From assembly GCF_007989085.1 (NCBI RefSeq), contig NZ_BJVJ01000003.1, positions 124,001 through 188,000 of the forward strand: a DNA stretch of 64,000 bases. The letters are read 5' to 3'. The notes beneath the pieces are model-generated. The model had not been told where the DNA came from. It saw only the letters and a list, made by a program, of their open reading frames with translations, and ran no database searches. A program made the translations under genes and the position numbers. The DNA comes from Pseudonocardia sulfidoxydans NBRC 16205 (GTDB lineage Bacteria; Actinomycetota; Actinomycetes; Mycobacteriales; Pseudonocardiaceae). This document shows positions 17,552-25,960 of this stretch, piece by piece. Position 1 is the stretch's first letter; the number at the start of each line of letters is the position of its first letter.

Positions 17552-18273
17552 GACTGCCCCCGCTCGATCCAGGCGACGAGCCGCTCCACCGCGTACTCGC
17601 CGAACTCCTTGGCCGGACGCTGCTCGGCCGACTTGGCCTCGCCCGCGAACTCCTTGAGCAGCCGCAGCGCCGACGCGTCGCGACCGGCGAGCTCGGCGAC
17701 GGTCCGCTCGACCGTCGCGTCCAGGTCCGCCTCCGCGACGACACGGCTGACCAGGCCGAGCCGCAGCGCCTCGGCCGCGCCGACCTTGCGCGAGGTGAGC
17801 ACCAGGTCGTCGGCGGCCTTGGGGGTGACGTGGCGGTACAGGTAGGTGAGGACGACCAGCGGCGGCAGACCGGCCGCCAGCTCGTCGAACCCGAGGATCG
17901 CGGTGTCGGCGGCGATCGCGATGTCGGAGTGCAGCGCGAGCCCGGTGCCGAAGCCGAAGGCGCGCCCGCGCACGGCGGCCACGCTGATTCCGGGGAAGCT
18001 CGCGAGAAGCTCGTTGGCGTGCAGGATGAGCCGCAGGTTGTCGGCGCGGGTGACGCCGGCGACGCGCTCGCCCTTGTCGCGGCCCAGCGTGAGGTCGGCG
18101 CCCGCGCCGGACACGACGAGGACCGTCGCCCCGCTCGCGTGGGCCTGCTCCAGGCCGGCGATGAACGCCTGCATCGTCGCGTAGGTGATCGTGTTGGCGT
18201 GGTCGGGTCGGTTGAAGGTCACGCGCGCGACACCATCGGCGTGCGCGACGAGCACCGGATCGGGCTCGGTCAT
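17548..18273 (-). CDS. Enoyl-CoA hydratase/isomerase family protein
   Basis: A 241-residue crotonase-fold protein, starting at the ATG at 18273. The RVTFNRPDHANTIT opening and the oxyanion-hole segment VRGRAFGFGTGLAL are present. The two usual catalytic Glu residues of hydratases are not obvious: the first region reads LHSDIAIAADTAILGFDEL. It may therefore be an isomerase, hydrolase or decarboxylase type of crotonase, which is an inference. It is 23 bp after the upstream monooxygenase gene and overlaps the MFS gene by 4 bp. Confidence 0.82.
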   Translation of the reverse strand: MTEPDPVLVAHADGVARVTFNRPDHANTITYATMQAFIAGLEQAHASGATVLVVSGAGADLTLGRDKGERVAGVTRADNLRLILHANELLASFPGISVAAVRGRAFGFGTGLALHSDIAIAADTAILGFDELAAGLPPLVVLTYLYRHVTPKAADDLVLTSRKVGAAEALRLGLVSRVVAEADLDATVERTVAELAGRDASALRLLKEFAGEAKSAEQRPAKEFGEYAVERLVAWIERGQS

Positions 18274-18296
18274 GGGTTCGGCTCCGTCGGGGAGGG

Positions 18297-19595
18297 TCAG
18301 GGGAGTGGGGGCAGGCCGAGATTTGTGCGCAGGGTGGACCCCGCGTACTCGTTGTGGAACAGACATCGCTTGCGCAGCAACGGAACGACGTGCTCGACGA
18401 CGTCCTCCAGCCCGGACGGGAAGGCGTCGATCATCAGGTTGAAACCGTCGACCGCGCCGGCCTCGACCCAGGTCTCGATCGTGTCGGCGATCTCCTCCGG
18501 CGTGCCGACCACCTGCTGGTGGCCGCCGCCGTTGGCGTAGAGCAGCTCGCGGACGGTGAGGTTGCGCCGCGTCGCGAGCTCGACCGCGGCGTCGCGGAAC
18601 CCGTGCGAGCCGCGGAAGCCGTCGTTGGCGCGGATCAGGTCGACGGGCAGCGGCTCGTCCAGCTCCAGAGCCTCGACCGGCACGCCCACCCGCAGCGCCA
18701 GCTTCTCCAGCTCCGGGCCGACGCCGCGCAGCTCGTCGAGCTCCTCCTTGCGCGCCTGCGCCTCCGCGGTCGTGCTGCCGACGACCGGCAGCAGCCCGGG
18801 GACGATCTTCAGCGCGTCGGCCGGGCGTCCGTGGCCGACGGCGCGGCGCCGGACGTCGGTGCGGAAGGCCGTCGCCGCCTCGATGGTGTTCTGCGCGGTG
18901 AACACGACGTCGGCGTACTGCGCGGCCAGGTCGCGCCCACTCTCCGAGGCCCCGGCCTGGAAGATGACCGGCCGGCCCTGCCGCGAGCGGGGCAGCGTCG
19001 ACGGGCCGCGGACGGAGAAGTGCTCGCCGACGTGGTCGAGCGCGTGCACCCGGGCGGCGTCGACGAACGTCCCCGTCGCCTTGTCGCCCACGGTGGCACC
19101 GGCCTCCCAGCTCTCCCACAGCCCGATGACGACGTCGAGGAACTCCCGGGCGCGGGCGTAGCGCTGGTCGTGCGCGGGCAGCGGGGTGCCGCCGAAGTTG
19201 CCGGCGACCGCGGGCACGAACGTCGTCACCGCGTTCCAGCCCGCCCGGCCGCGGCTCATGTGGTCGAGGCTCGCGAAGCGCCGGGCCAGGTTGAACGGCT
19301 CGTTGAACGTCGTCGACGAGGTGCCGACGAGCCCGATCCGCTCCGTGTGGGCGGCCATCACCGCCAGCGTCACCGCCGGGTCGAGCGCCCCGAGGTTGGG
19401 CCGGGCGAAGCGTTCCTCGCTGACGTCGAGCGTGTCGGCGAGGAAGATCGCGTGCAGCGCACCGGCCTCCGCGGTCCGCGCGATGTGCGCGTAGTAGTCC
19501 GGGTCGACGTAGTCGAACGCGTCGCCGTCGCGGTAGCGCCACGAGCCGTGGTGCATGCCCAGGCCCATGACGGTGGCGGTGAGGATGATCTCCAC
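18297..19595 (-). CDS. FMN-dependent monooxygenase, NtaA/DmoA type
   Basis: A 432-residue luciferase-fold monooxygenase. The length, the MHHGSWRYRD segment and ARRFASLDHMSRGRAGWNAVT (in parts: RRFASLDHMSRGR and AGWNAVT) are typical of the group with nitrilotriacetate monooxygenase NtaA, dimethyl-sulfide monooxygenase DmoA and DszA. These use FMNH2 from a separate reductase and O2 to cleave C-N or C-S bonds or hydroxylate. No flavin reductase is seen in this operon, so it must come from elsewhere. It lies 2 bp after a second enzyme of the same fold. Confidence 0.87.
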   Translation of the reverse strand: MEIILTATVMGLGMHHGSWRYRDGDAFDYVDPDYYAHIARTAEAGALHAIFLADTLDVSEERFARPNLGALDPAVTLAVMAAHTERIGLVGTSSTTFNEPFNLARRFASLDHMSRGRAGWNAVTTFVPAVAGNFGGTPLPAHDQRYARAREFLDVVIGLWESWEAGATVGDKATGTFVDAARVHALDHVGEHFSVRGPSTLPRSRQGRPVIFQAGASESGRDLAAQYADVVFTAQNTIEAATAFRTDVRRRAVGHGRPADALKIVPGLLPVVGSTTAEAQARKEELDELRGVGPELEKLALRVGVPVEALELDEPLPVDLIRANDGFRGSHGFRDAAVELATRRNLTVRELLYANGGGHQQVVGTPEEIADTIETWVEAGAVDGFNLMIDAFPSGLEDVVEHVVPLLRKRCLFHNEYAGSTLRTNLGLPPLP

Positions 19596-19597
19596 GG

Positions 19598-20755
19598 CTA
19601 TCCCCGGAGTCCGCGAGCCTTGAGCAGCGGGACGACGGCCTCGTTGAAGAACGCCAGCTCCGGTTCGTAGTCGTAGAAGCCCAGCTGGACGCCGTCGAAC
19701 CCGGCGGCGTGCAGCCGCTCCAGCGCGTCGGCGACCCGCTCCGGGCCACCGGTGATCTGCAGGTGCCCACCCAGCGCGCGGTCGGCCAGCACGTGCTGGG
19801 GCCAGGCCTGGGCGTCGCCGGAGGTGTGCCGGGCGTGGTAGTTCACCAGCGAGCCGGTGTCGGCGTGGGCGACGATCTCGTCGCGGTAGGCGAACGCCTC
19901 CTCGTCGGTCTCCTTGCAGATGACCAGCGGGAAGATGATGACCTTCACCTCGCGGCCGTGCGCGCGGGCCGCGTTCTTGATCGTCGCGACGTGCTCGGGC
20001 ATCGCGTCGATCGCACCGTCGAAGTCGGCGCCCGCGGGGCTGGCGGTGAACACGATGTCGACGTGGCGGCCCGCGAAGTCGTAGCCCGCCGGGGACCCGC
20101 TGGCGGCGACCAGGATCGGGCGCCCGTACTTCGGTCGCGGCGACACGTACGCGTCACGCAGGGAGTAGAACTCGCCGTCGTAGGTGAGGTTCTCGCGGCC
20201 GTTCCACAGGTCTTCGAGGATCGAGGTGAACTCGTCGGCCATGTCGTATCGACGGTCGTGGTCGATGCGGTCCATGCCGAACATCGGCGGCTCGCCCGCG
20301 GCGTAGCCGGTGACGATGTTGAGCCCGTAGCGCCCGCCCGCGATGTGGTCGGCCGTCGCGGCGAAGCGGGCCAGGTGCATCGGGTGCCAGTTGCCGTAGA
20401 GCACGTGGACCGTCGAGATCGACAGGATGTTCGTCGTCACCGTCGACAGGGCGATCGTCGAGATGAACGGGTCCAGGAAGTTCTCCCGGTAGTTCATCTC
20501 GCCGCCGAAGCCGCCCTTGCCGATCCACTGCTGCAACCCGAACACGAACTCGAAGCCCGACGCCTCGGCGAGCTGGGTGAGGTGGCGGTTGTACTCGAAG
20601 TCCCACTGCGTCGCCCGCGGCAGCGTCGACTGCGAGAACGCGCCCGTCTGCAACGGCAGGAACAGCCCGAGCATCAACGGCTGGCGCGACGCCCGGGACA
20701 ACGGGCTGTCGGGGAAGTCGAGAGGCCCGGGGACGGGATCGAGGGCGCGACTCAT
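19598..20755 (-). CDS. LLM-class flavin-dependent monooxygenase (SfnG/RutA-like subgroup)
   Basis: A 385-residue enzyme of the same superfamily but a different subgroup. LMLGLFLPLQTGAFS opens the fold, and YRENFLDPFISTIALS, GRYGLNIVTGY and RPKYGRPILVAASGS are clear landmarks. It is closest in pattern to dimethylsulfone monooxygenase and the pyrimidine oxygenase RutA, though I cannot separate these by eye. The ATG at 20755 overlaps the cyclase stop (ATGA). Two different FMN monooxygenases side by side suggest two successive oxygenations or ring cleavages of one compound. Confidence 0.85.
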   Translation of the reverse strand: MSRALDPVPGPLDFPDSPLSRASRQPLMLGLFLPLQTGAFSQSTLPRATQWDFEYNRHLTQLAEASGFEFVFGLQQWIGKGGFGGEMNYRENFLDPFISTIALSTVTTNILSISTVHVLYGNWHPMHLARFAATADHIAGGRYGLNIVTGYAAGEPPMFGMDRIDHDRRYDMADEFTSILEDLWNGRENLTYDGEFYSLRDAYVSPRPKYGRPILVAASGSPAGYDFAGRHVDIVFTASPAGADFDGAIDAMPEHVATIKNAARAHGREVKVIIFPLVICKETDEEAFAYRDEIVAHADTGSLVNYHARHTSGDAQAWPQHVLADRALGGHLQITGGPERVADALERLHAAGFDGVQLGFYDYEPELAFFNEAVVPLLKARGLRG

Positions 20756-21426
20756 CGGGTGCCTCCCGTCTCTGCGAGGGTCTCGACGACCACGCGGGCG
20801 GGCCCGGCGTCCCCGCCGCGGATCGCCAGCGGGTAGGCGTGCACGTGGACCCGCTGTCCCGCAACGGCGTCGAGGTTCGTGAGGTTCTCCGCGATCAGGA
20901 CCTCGGCCCCGAGCAGCGTGCGGTGCACGGGGAAGTCGAAGCCCGCGCCGCGGCGGTGCACCGGCAGGTCGGGGGTGATCATGTCGACGCCCACGAACGG
21001 CACCCCCTGCTCCACGCACCAGGTGGCGAGCTCGGGGGACAGGCTGGGGTGGTCGGCGTAGTCGCCGGAGAGGAACTTCTCGCTCCACCCCGTCGCGACC
21101 AGCAGGAACTCACCCCGCTCGGGGGCGGGGCCACCGGCGAGCACGTCGTCGACGGTGATCTCCTCGCCCGGCTTGCGGTCCACCTTCGCGACGACCGCCG
21201 ACCCGGCGAACCGCTCGATCGGCAGCTCGTCGATCGTCTTCGCGCCGTCGACGGCGTGCGCGGGTGCGTCGATGTGGGTGCCGACGTGCAGCGCCAACGT
21301 GATCGCGCTGATGTTGAGCGGTGCGCCGTCGGCGATCGAGGCCACCTGGTGACGCTCGACCTCGGGCAGGATCGGGATCTTGGGCATCCCCGGCCACAGC
21401 TGGTGGGAGATGTCGAGCAGTGCCAT
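20752..21426 (-). CDS. Cyclase-family metal-dependent hydrolase (kynurenine formamidase / isatin hydrolase fold)
   Basis: A 224-residue member of PF04199. The metal-binding signature HVGTHIDAPAH is present near residues 47-57, with further candidate ligands in VDMITPDLPVH. The ATG at 21426 overlaps the stop of the aldolase-like gene (TGATG). Relatives hydrolyse N-formylkynurenine, isatin or cyclic amides, so a ring-opening or deformylation role before or after the monooxygenases is plausible. The reaction is inferred from family only. Confidence 0.83.
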   Translation of the reverse strand: MALLDISHQLWPGMPKIPILPEVERHQVASIADGAPLNISAITLALHVGTHIDAPAHAVDGAKTIDELPIERFAGSAVVAKVDRKPGEEITVDDVLAGGPAPERGEFLLVATGWSEKFLSGDYADHPSLSPELATWCVEQGVPFVGVDMITPDLPVHRRGAGFDFPVHRTLLGAEVLIAENLTNLDAVAGQRVHVHAYPLAIRGGDAGPARVVVETLAETGGTR

Positions 21427-22361
21427 CAGGCGGTCTCCTTCGCCGTGCTCGCAGCGGCGAAGTGGTCGAGCAGGTCCCACTTCGCGAGGAACTCACGCAT
21501 CTCGGCGCGCGCGGTGTCGTCGAGGCCCGACCACGGCCACAGCGGCTCACCGAGGTCGCATCCCATCAGACCGGCCGCCGCCTTGACCGCCGGCAGGAAC
21601 CCGAGCCCGGTCCAGCGGCCCGGGAACTCGGAGAAGAACAGCTGCAGCCTCGCGGCCTCGGCGACGTCGCCGGACTCGAACGCCTCGACGAGCCGGGTCG
21701 CGATCGGCAGCCCCGACGTCGGCAGCATGGCGCCGCTGCCGCCGAGGACCAGCGTCGAGAGCAGCAGCTCCATGTTCGTGTAGACGTGCGCGCTGCCCTG
21801 GATGCGGTTGACCAGCCCGAGCAGCTTCTGCTCGTCGCGCGAGGTCTCCTTGATCGCGACGACGTTCGGGTGGCTGCAGATGCGGGCCATCGTGTCGACC
21901 GACAGGTCCACACCCAGGCGCGGGTTGTTGTAGAGCAGCACCGGGATCGGGCTGGCGTCGGCCAGCGTCGCGAACCAGTGGTGGGCCTCGTCCGGTGTCG
22001 GCGCCGCGCCCCACGGCTTCGGGCTGGCCACCGCCGCCGCGACCGACGCGCCGCGTTTCGCGATCTCCCCGGCCAGCGCGATCGACTCCTTCAGCGACGC
22101 GCTCGACACCCCCGCCAGCACCGGGACGTCGTCGGGCAGGCCCTCGCGGGCCGCGTCGACGAGCCCCAGGCGCGCCGCCTTCGTCAGGACCTGGAACTCC
22201 TGGCTCTCGACCGCGCCGACCGTCACCGCCACCGGGCGGGCCGCCGCGAGCACGTCGACCTGCGCGGCGAACCGCGCCTTGTCGACGCGCACGCTCGTGC
22301 CCACGAACGGGGTCAGGGCCGCCACGACCAGTCCGCGGCGCAGCACGACGTCAGCCGTCAT
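21426..22361 (-). CDS. Dihydrodipicolinate synthase-family aldolase/lyase
   Basis: A 311-residue TIM-barrel class I aldolase-type protein. The Schiff-base lysine is in VAIKETS (Lys171) and the catalytic Tyr in LLYNNPR (Tyr144). Relatives include N-acetylneuraminate lyase, aromatic hydratase-aldolases and DapA itself; a biosynthetic DapA role is unlikely in this catabolic operon. The ATG at 22361 has AGGAAGG upstream. It is the first gene of the minus-strand operon, facing the GntR regulator across a 410-bp region with inverted repeats. Confidence 0.87.
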   Translation of the reverse strand: MTADVVLRRGLVVAALTPFVGTSVRVDKARFAAQVDVLAAARPVAVTVGAVESQEFQVLTKAARLGLVDAAREGLPDDVPVLAGVSSASLKESIALAGEIAKRGASVAAAVASPKPWGAAPTPDEAHHWFATLADASPIPVLLYNNPRLGVDLSVDTMARICSHPNVVAIKETSRDEQKLLGLVNRIQGSAHVYTNMELLLSTLVLGGSGAMLPTSGLPIATRLVEAFESGDVAEAARLQLFFSEFPGRWTGLGFLPAVKAAAGLMGCDLGEPLWPWSGLDDTARAEMREFLAKWDLLDHFAAASTAKETA

Positions 22362-22771
22362 CGAGAAACCTTCCTGGGATGGGATCCGTGCCGACGTGCG
22401 GTCACGGACGGTGGCGCCGCGAGGGCGCGAGCTGCCGGCACGAGGGCGCGGCGGCGGCGGTCGGGTCGACTCAGCCGCGAGCGGGACCAGGACGACAGCT
22501 ACGGCAGCCGCGGTCACCGCGGGTGTCGCGCGGGCAGGACAGGACGCTGCGCTGGGAGACGTGACGTGTCGTCACCGTTCCTCCTCGCCGTCGTCGTCGG
22601 GGTCGTCCGCGACAGTAAGTGAGGACCGCGCCATGTGCAAGACGCGTGTCAACACGCGTCTACACGCGTCTACGTGATGGACGCGCGCGCACGATTGTGC
22701 GGACACGTCCCGTACTCTGTGCCGCGTCGATGTCGGGCCGGACCCCACGGTCCGGCCGGTGAGGGGGACCC
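22362..22771. other. 410-bp divergent regulatory region (aldolase operon / GntR gene)
   Basis: No convincing gene is seen here. The stretch contains GTGACG-TGT-CGTCAC at 22561-22575 and the ACGCGT-rich repeats at 22641-22670. The last 90 bp before the GntR gene are less GC-rich than the surroundings. The rest shows no motif I can name. Confidence 0.6.
22641..22670. promoter_or_regulatory. Probable GntR/FadR operator with an extra half-site
   Basis: GACGCGTGT (22641-22649) and ACACGCGTC (22652-22660) form a perfect 9-bp inverted repeat around CA; TACACGCGTC is then repeated directly at 22661-22670. It lies about 100 bp before the GntR start. Three copies of the same half-site suggest cooperative binding; binding itself is inferred. 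Confidence 0.65.
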
Positions 22772-23434
22772 GTGGCCGCGCCCGTCCAGACCGGCAATAC
22801 CGCCGAGTCGCAGTACCTCGTGCTGCGCGACGAGATCGTCGGCGGAACGCTGCCCCCCGGGACGACCCTGCTCGAGACCGCACTCGCCGCCCGCCTCGGC
22901 GTCGGCCGCGCCCCCGTCCGCGAAGCCATCCTCCGGCTCGAGTGCGACGGCCTCGTCGTCCGCGGCCCCCGCGGCCCGCACGTGCGCACCCTCACCGCAC
23001 CCGAGGTCGTCGAGATCTACCAGGCGCGCATCGCGCTCGAGGCCGAAGCCGCCGCGTCCGCCGCCGCCCACCGCTCCGCCCTCGACCTCGCCCGGCTCCG
23101 CCACGTCGACGAGGAAGCCCGCGGCGCCCGCGACCAGGACGAACGCCGCGCCCTGCACGGCCGCTGGCACGCCGTCCTGCGCCAGGCCTGCCACAACCCG
23201 ACGATCACCGCCATCCTCGAACAGCTGGCCCTGCAGCTCGCGCTCTACGACAGCGTCGACATGTCGCGCAACCCGAACCTCGAGTCGAGCGACGACGAGC
23301 ACGCCGAGGTCCTCGACGCCATCTCCGACGGCGACCAGGACCGCGCCCGCACCGTCCTGCGCGCCCACCTCGAACGCACCCGCGACGTCCGCATCGCCGC
23401 ACTGGTCCGTCAGGAGAACAGCTCCACCGCCTGA
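22772..23434 (+). CDS. GntR-family transcriptional regulator, FadR subgroup
   Basis: A 220-residue regulator with an N-terminal winged helix (LVLRDEIVGGTLPPGTTL, LGVGRAPVREAILRLE) and the helical FCD ligand-binding domain, with likely metal ligands in HGRWHAVLRQACHN and the later acidic-His DDEHAEVLDAI. The GTG at 22772 has GAGGGGGA just upstream. It is divergent from the aldolase/monooxygenase operon and almost certainly controls it, released by an acid intermediate. The operator at 22641-22670 is the best candidate target. Confidence 0.92.
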   Translation: MAAPVQTGNTAESQYLVLRDEIVGGTLPPGTTLLETALAARLGVGRAPVREAILRLECDGLVVRGPRGPHVRTLTAPEVVEIYQARIALEAEAAASAAAHRSALDLARLRHVDEEARGARDQDERRALHGRWHAVLRQACHNPTITAILEQLALQLALYDSVDMSRNPNLESSDDEHAEVLDAISDGDQDRARTVLRAHLERTRDVRIAALVRQENSSTA

Positions 23435-23552
23435 CCGGGCTCCACCGCCTCGCCGGGGCGGGCTACTCCGGCCGTGCGCCCAGTTCGACGTCAGGTTGGT
23501 TCCCGGTGCGTCGCGCGCAGTCTCCTGTCGAGCTCGGCGTGTGGGGTCGCGG

Positions 23553-23975
23553 TCAGTCCCGCAGGGAGCCGAGGATGCGGGCGAGCTCGGTGCGGTCGTG
23601 GGCGTCGAGGCCGCGGAAGAACCCCTCGGCCTCGGCGACGCGTGCGGCGCGGATGCCGTCGGCGATCTCGCGGCCGCGTGGGGTGACGCGCACCAGGGTG
23701 GCGCGCCGGTCGGCCGGGTCGGGGGCGCGTTCGACGAGGCCGCGTACCTCGAGGTCGTCGACGACCTCGGTGGCCGAGCGCGGGGCGATGCGCAGCTGTT
23801 CGGACAGGGCGCCGGGGCGCATCTCGCCGTTGCGGACGAGGACGCCGAGGGCGCGGGACTGGCCGGGGGTGACGTCCCAGGGGGCGAGTGCGTCCTTGGA
23901 GAGCCTGCGCAGCCGGCGGGCGACGGCCCAGAAGGTCTCGGCGAGCGAGTCGTCGGATGCGGGCTCGGCGGTCAC
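23553..23975 (-). CDS. MarR-family transcriptional regulator
   Basis: A 140-residue MarR protein with the helix-turn-helix PGALSEQLRIAPRSATEVVDDLE and a DRR-containing wing (DPADRRATLVRVTPRG, quoted in part). The GTG at 23975 gives the start. It is divergent from an ABC exporter, and overlapping inverted repeats at 24008-24027 lie between the two start codons, so it should repress the exporter and itself. Confidence 0.9.
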   Translation of the reverse strand: MTAEPASDDSLAETFWAVARRLRRLSKDALAPWDVTPGQSRALGVLVRNGEMRPGALSEQLRIAPRSATEVVDDLEVRGLVERAPDPADRRATLVRVTPRGREIADGIRAARVAEAEGFFRGLDAHDRTELARILGSLRD

Positions 23976-24007
23976 GGAACAAAAATAGCACCAAGTCGTG
24001 TTGTAGC

Positions 24008-24027
24008 CTCATGTTGAGGTAACCTCA
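24008..24027. promoter_or_regulatory. Overlapping CCTCA/TGAGG inverted repeats (MarR operator)
   Basis: CCTCA-TGT-TGAGG (24008-24020) overlaps TGAGGT-A-ACCTCA (24015-24027), so one TGAGG half-site pairs in both directions. It lies 33 bp before the MarR start and about 30 bp before the ABC gene. Operator role is inferred from position and symmetry. Confidence 0.65.
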
Positions 24028-24056
24028 GCAATTGTCCCGACCGAGAGGGGTCCGGC

Positions 24057-25874
24057 TTGGAACCCACGACTTCCGGCACCATCGCCGGCACGGAGGACCG
24101 TCCGCGCCGCGGCGGCCGCACCGTCACCGCGGCCGAGAAGGCCCAGGCGCGCGAGGTCTCGCTGCGCCGCATCGGCCGTCTGTTCACGCCCTACCGCAGC
24201 AGGCTGGCCGTGGTCGTCGCCATGATCGTCGCCTCGTCGATCGTCGGCATGGCCTCGCCGTTCCTGCTGCGCGCCGTCATCGACACGGCGCTCCCCGAGC
24301 GCGACGTCGCGCTCCTCGTCGCGCTCGCCGCCGGCATGGTCGGCGTCGCCGCGCTCACGTCGGCGTTCGGCGTCGTGCAGACCTGGATCAGCACCCGCAT
24401 CGGCCAGGAGGTGATGCACCGGCTGCGCACCGACGTCTTCGGGCACCTGCAGCGCCAGTCCATCGCCTTCTTCACCCGCACCCGCACCGGGGAGGTGCAG
24501 TCGCGGATCACCAACGACATCGGCGGCATGCAGTCCGTCGTCACCTCCACGGCGACCTCGATCGCCGCCAACCTCACCACCGCCGTCGCGACGATCGTCG
24601 CCATGGCCGCCCTGTCCTGGCAGCTCCTGCTCGTCTCCCTCGTCGTGATGCCGCCCGCGATCCTGCTGACGCGCCGCGTCGCCCGGGTGCGCCGCGCGAT
24701 CACCGCCGCCCAGCAGCGCGAGCTCGCCGACCTCAACGTCACCGTCGAGGAGGGTCTCTCCATCAGCGGTGTGCAGCTGACCAAGACCATGGGTTCGGGT
24801 CCCGCCGTCGTCGCGCGGTTCACGCGGTCCTCGGAACGGCTGATCGACCTGGAGCTGCGGTCACAGCTCGCCGGGCGCTGGCGGATGGCCTCGATGAGCG
24901 TCATCTTCGCCGCGGTCCCCGCGATCATCTACGTCGGCGCCGGGCTGCCCCTGGGCGACGCGATGACGATCGGCACCCTGATCGCGTTCACCACGCTGCA
25001 GGCCGGACTGTTCCGGCCCATCACGGGGCTGCTCGACGTCGGCGTCTCGATCGTCAGCTCGCTCGCGCTGTTCGCGCGCATCTTCGAGTACCTCGACCTG
25101 CCCGTCGACGTCGACGACCCGGCCGACCCGGTCGACGTCGACCCGGCCCGCGCCCGCGGCCACGTCCGGTTCTCCGACGTCACCTTCGCCTACCCGGGCA
25201 GCGAGACCGCAGCCGTCGCCGGCGTCAGCCTCGACGTCCCCGCCGGCTCCACGCTGGCGCTGGTCGGCGAGACCGGGTCGGGCAAGAGCACCCTCGCGGG
25301 GCTCGTCGCCCGGCTCCAGGATCCGTCCGGCGGCCGGATCACGATCGACGGCGTCGACCTGCGCGACATGCGCCTGGCCGACCTCACCGCGATCGTCGGC
25401 ACCGTCAGCCAGGAGACCTACCTGCTGCACACCACGGTCCGGGAGAACCTGCGCCACGCCAAGCCCGACGCCACGGACGCCGAGATCGAGGCGGCCGCGC
25501 GCGCCGCGCAGGTCCACGACCTGATCGCGTCGCTGCCCGAGGGCTACGACACCGTCGTCGGGTCCCGGGGCCACCGGTTCTCCGGGGGCGAGAAGCAGCG
25601 GCTGGCCATCGCGCGGACGCTGTTGCGCGACCCGCGGGTGCTGGTCCTCGACGAGGCCACCAGTGCGCTCGACACCGAGACCGAGCGGGCCGTGCAGCAG
25701 GCGTTCGACACGCTCGCCCGTGGCCGCACGACGATCACCATCGCCCACCGGCTCTCCACGGTCCGCGACGCCGACCGGATCGCGGTCCTCGACCACGGTC
25801 GCGTCGTCGAGTCCGGCACGCACGACGAGCTGCTCGCCCGCGACGGCCGCTACGCCGCCCTCGCCGCGGCCTGA
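24057..25874 (+). CDS. ABC exporter, fused membrane and ATPase domains (LmrA/MsbA type)
   Basis: A 605-residue half-transporter that dimerises to export lipophilic compounds. Six membrane segments lie in residues about 45-320; the C-terminal ATPase has Walker A GETGSGKST, signature FSGGEKQRLAIARTLL, Walker B VLVLDEATSALD and the His switch in IAHRLST. The TTG at 24057 has a GAGAGGGG ribosome site. Its divergent MarR partner suggests induction by a toxic or phenolic compound. The N-terminal 35 residues are charged and low-complexity. Confidence 0.92.
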   Translation: MEPTTSGTIAGTEDRPRRGGRTVTAAEKAQAREVSLRRIGRLFTPYRSRLAVVVAMIVASSIVGMASPFLLRAVIDTALPERDVALLVALAAGMVGVAALTSAFGVVQTWISTRIGQEVMHRLRTDVFGHLQRQSIAFFTRTRTGEVQSRITNDIGGMQSVVTSTATSIAANLTTAVATIVAMAALSWQLLLVSLVVMPPAILLTRRVARVRRAITAAQQRELADLNVTVEEGLSISGVQLTKTMGSGPAVVARFTRSSERLIDLELRSQLAGRWRMASMSVIFAAVPAIIYVGAGLPLGDAMTIGTLIAFTTLQAGLFRPITGLLDVGVSIVSSLALFARIFEYLDLPVDVDDPADPVDVDPARARGHVRFSDVTFAYPGSETAAVAGVSLDVPAGSTLALVGETGSGKSTLAGLVARLQDPSGGRITIDGVDLRDMRLADLTAIVGTVSQETYLLHTTVRENLRHAKPDATDAEIEAAARAAQVHDLIASLPEGYDTVVGSRGHRFSGGEKQRLAIARTLLRDPRVLVLDEATSALDTETERAVQQAFDTLARGRTTITIAHRLSTVRDADRIAVLDHGRVVESGTHDELLARDGRYAALAAA

Positions 25875-25960
25875 GCGGCATCGGGGGGCACCCGACTTTC
25901 ACGCCGCCGGCGGCAGCGTCGCCCGGATTGGCCGTCCCGGCCCACGGGTACGGGACGGCC

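Noticed and set aside
21426-22361. Lysine-biosynthetic dapA
   Set aside because: It has the fold and Schiff-base Lys, but lies in a coupled catabolic operon under GntR control, so a biosynthetic role is not supported.
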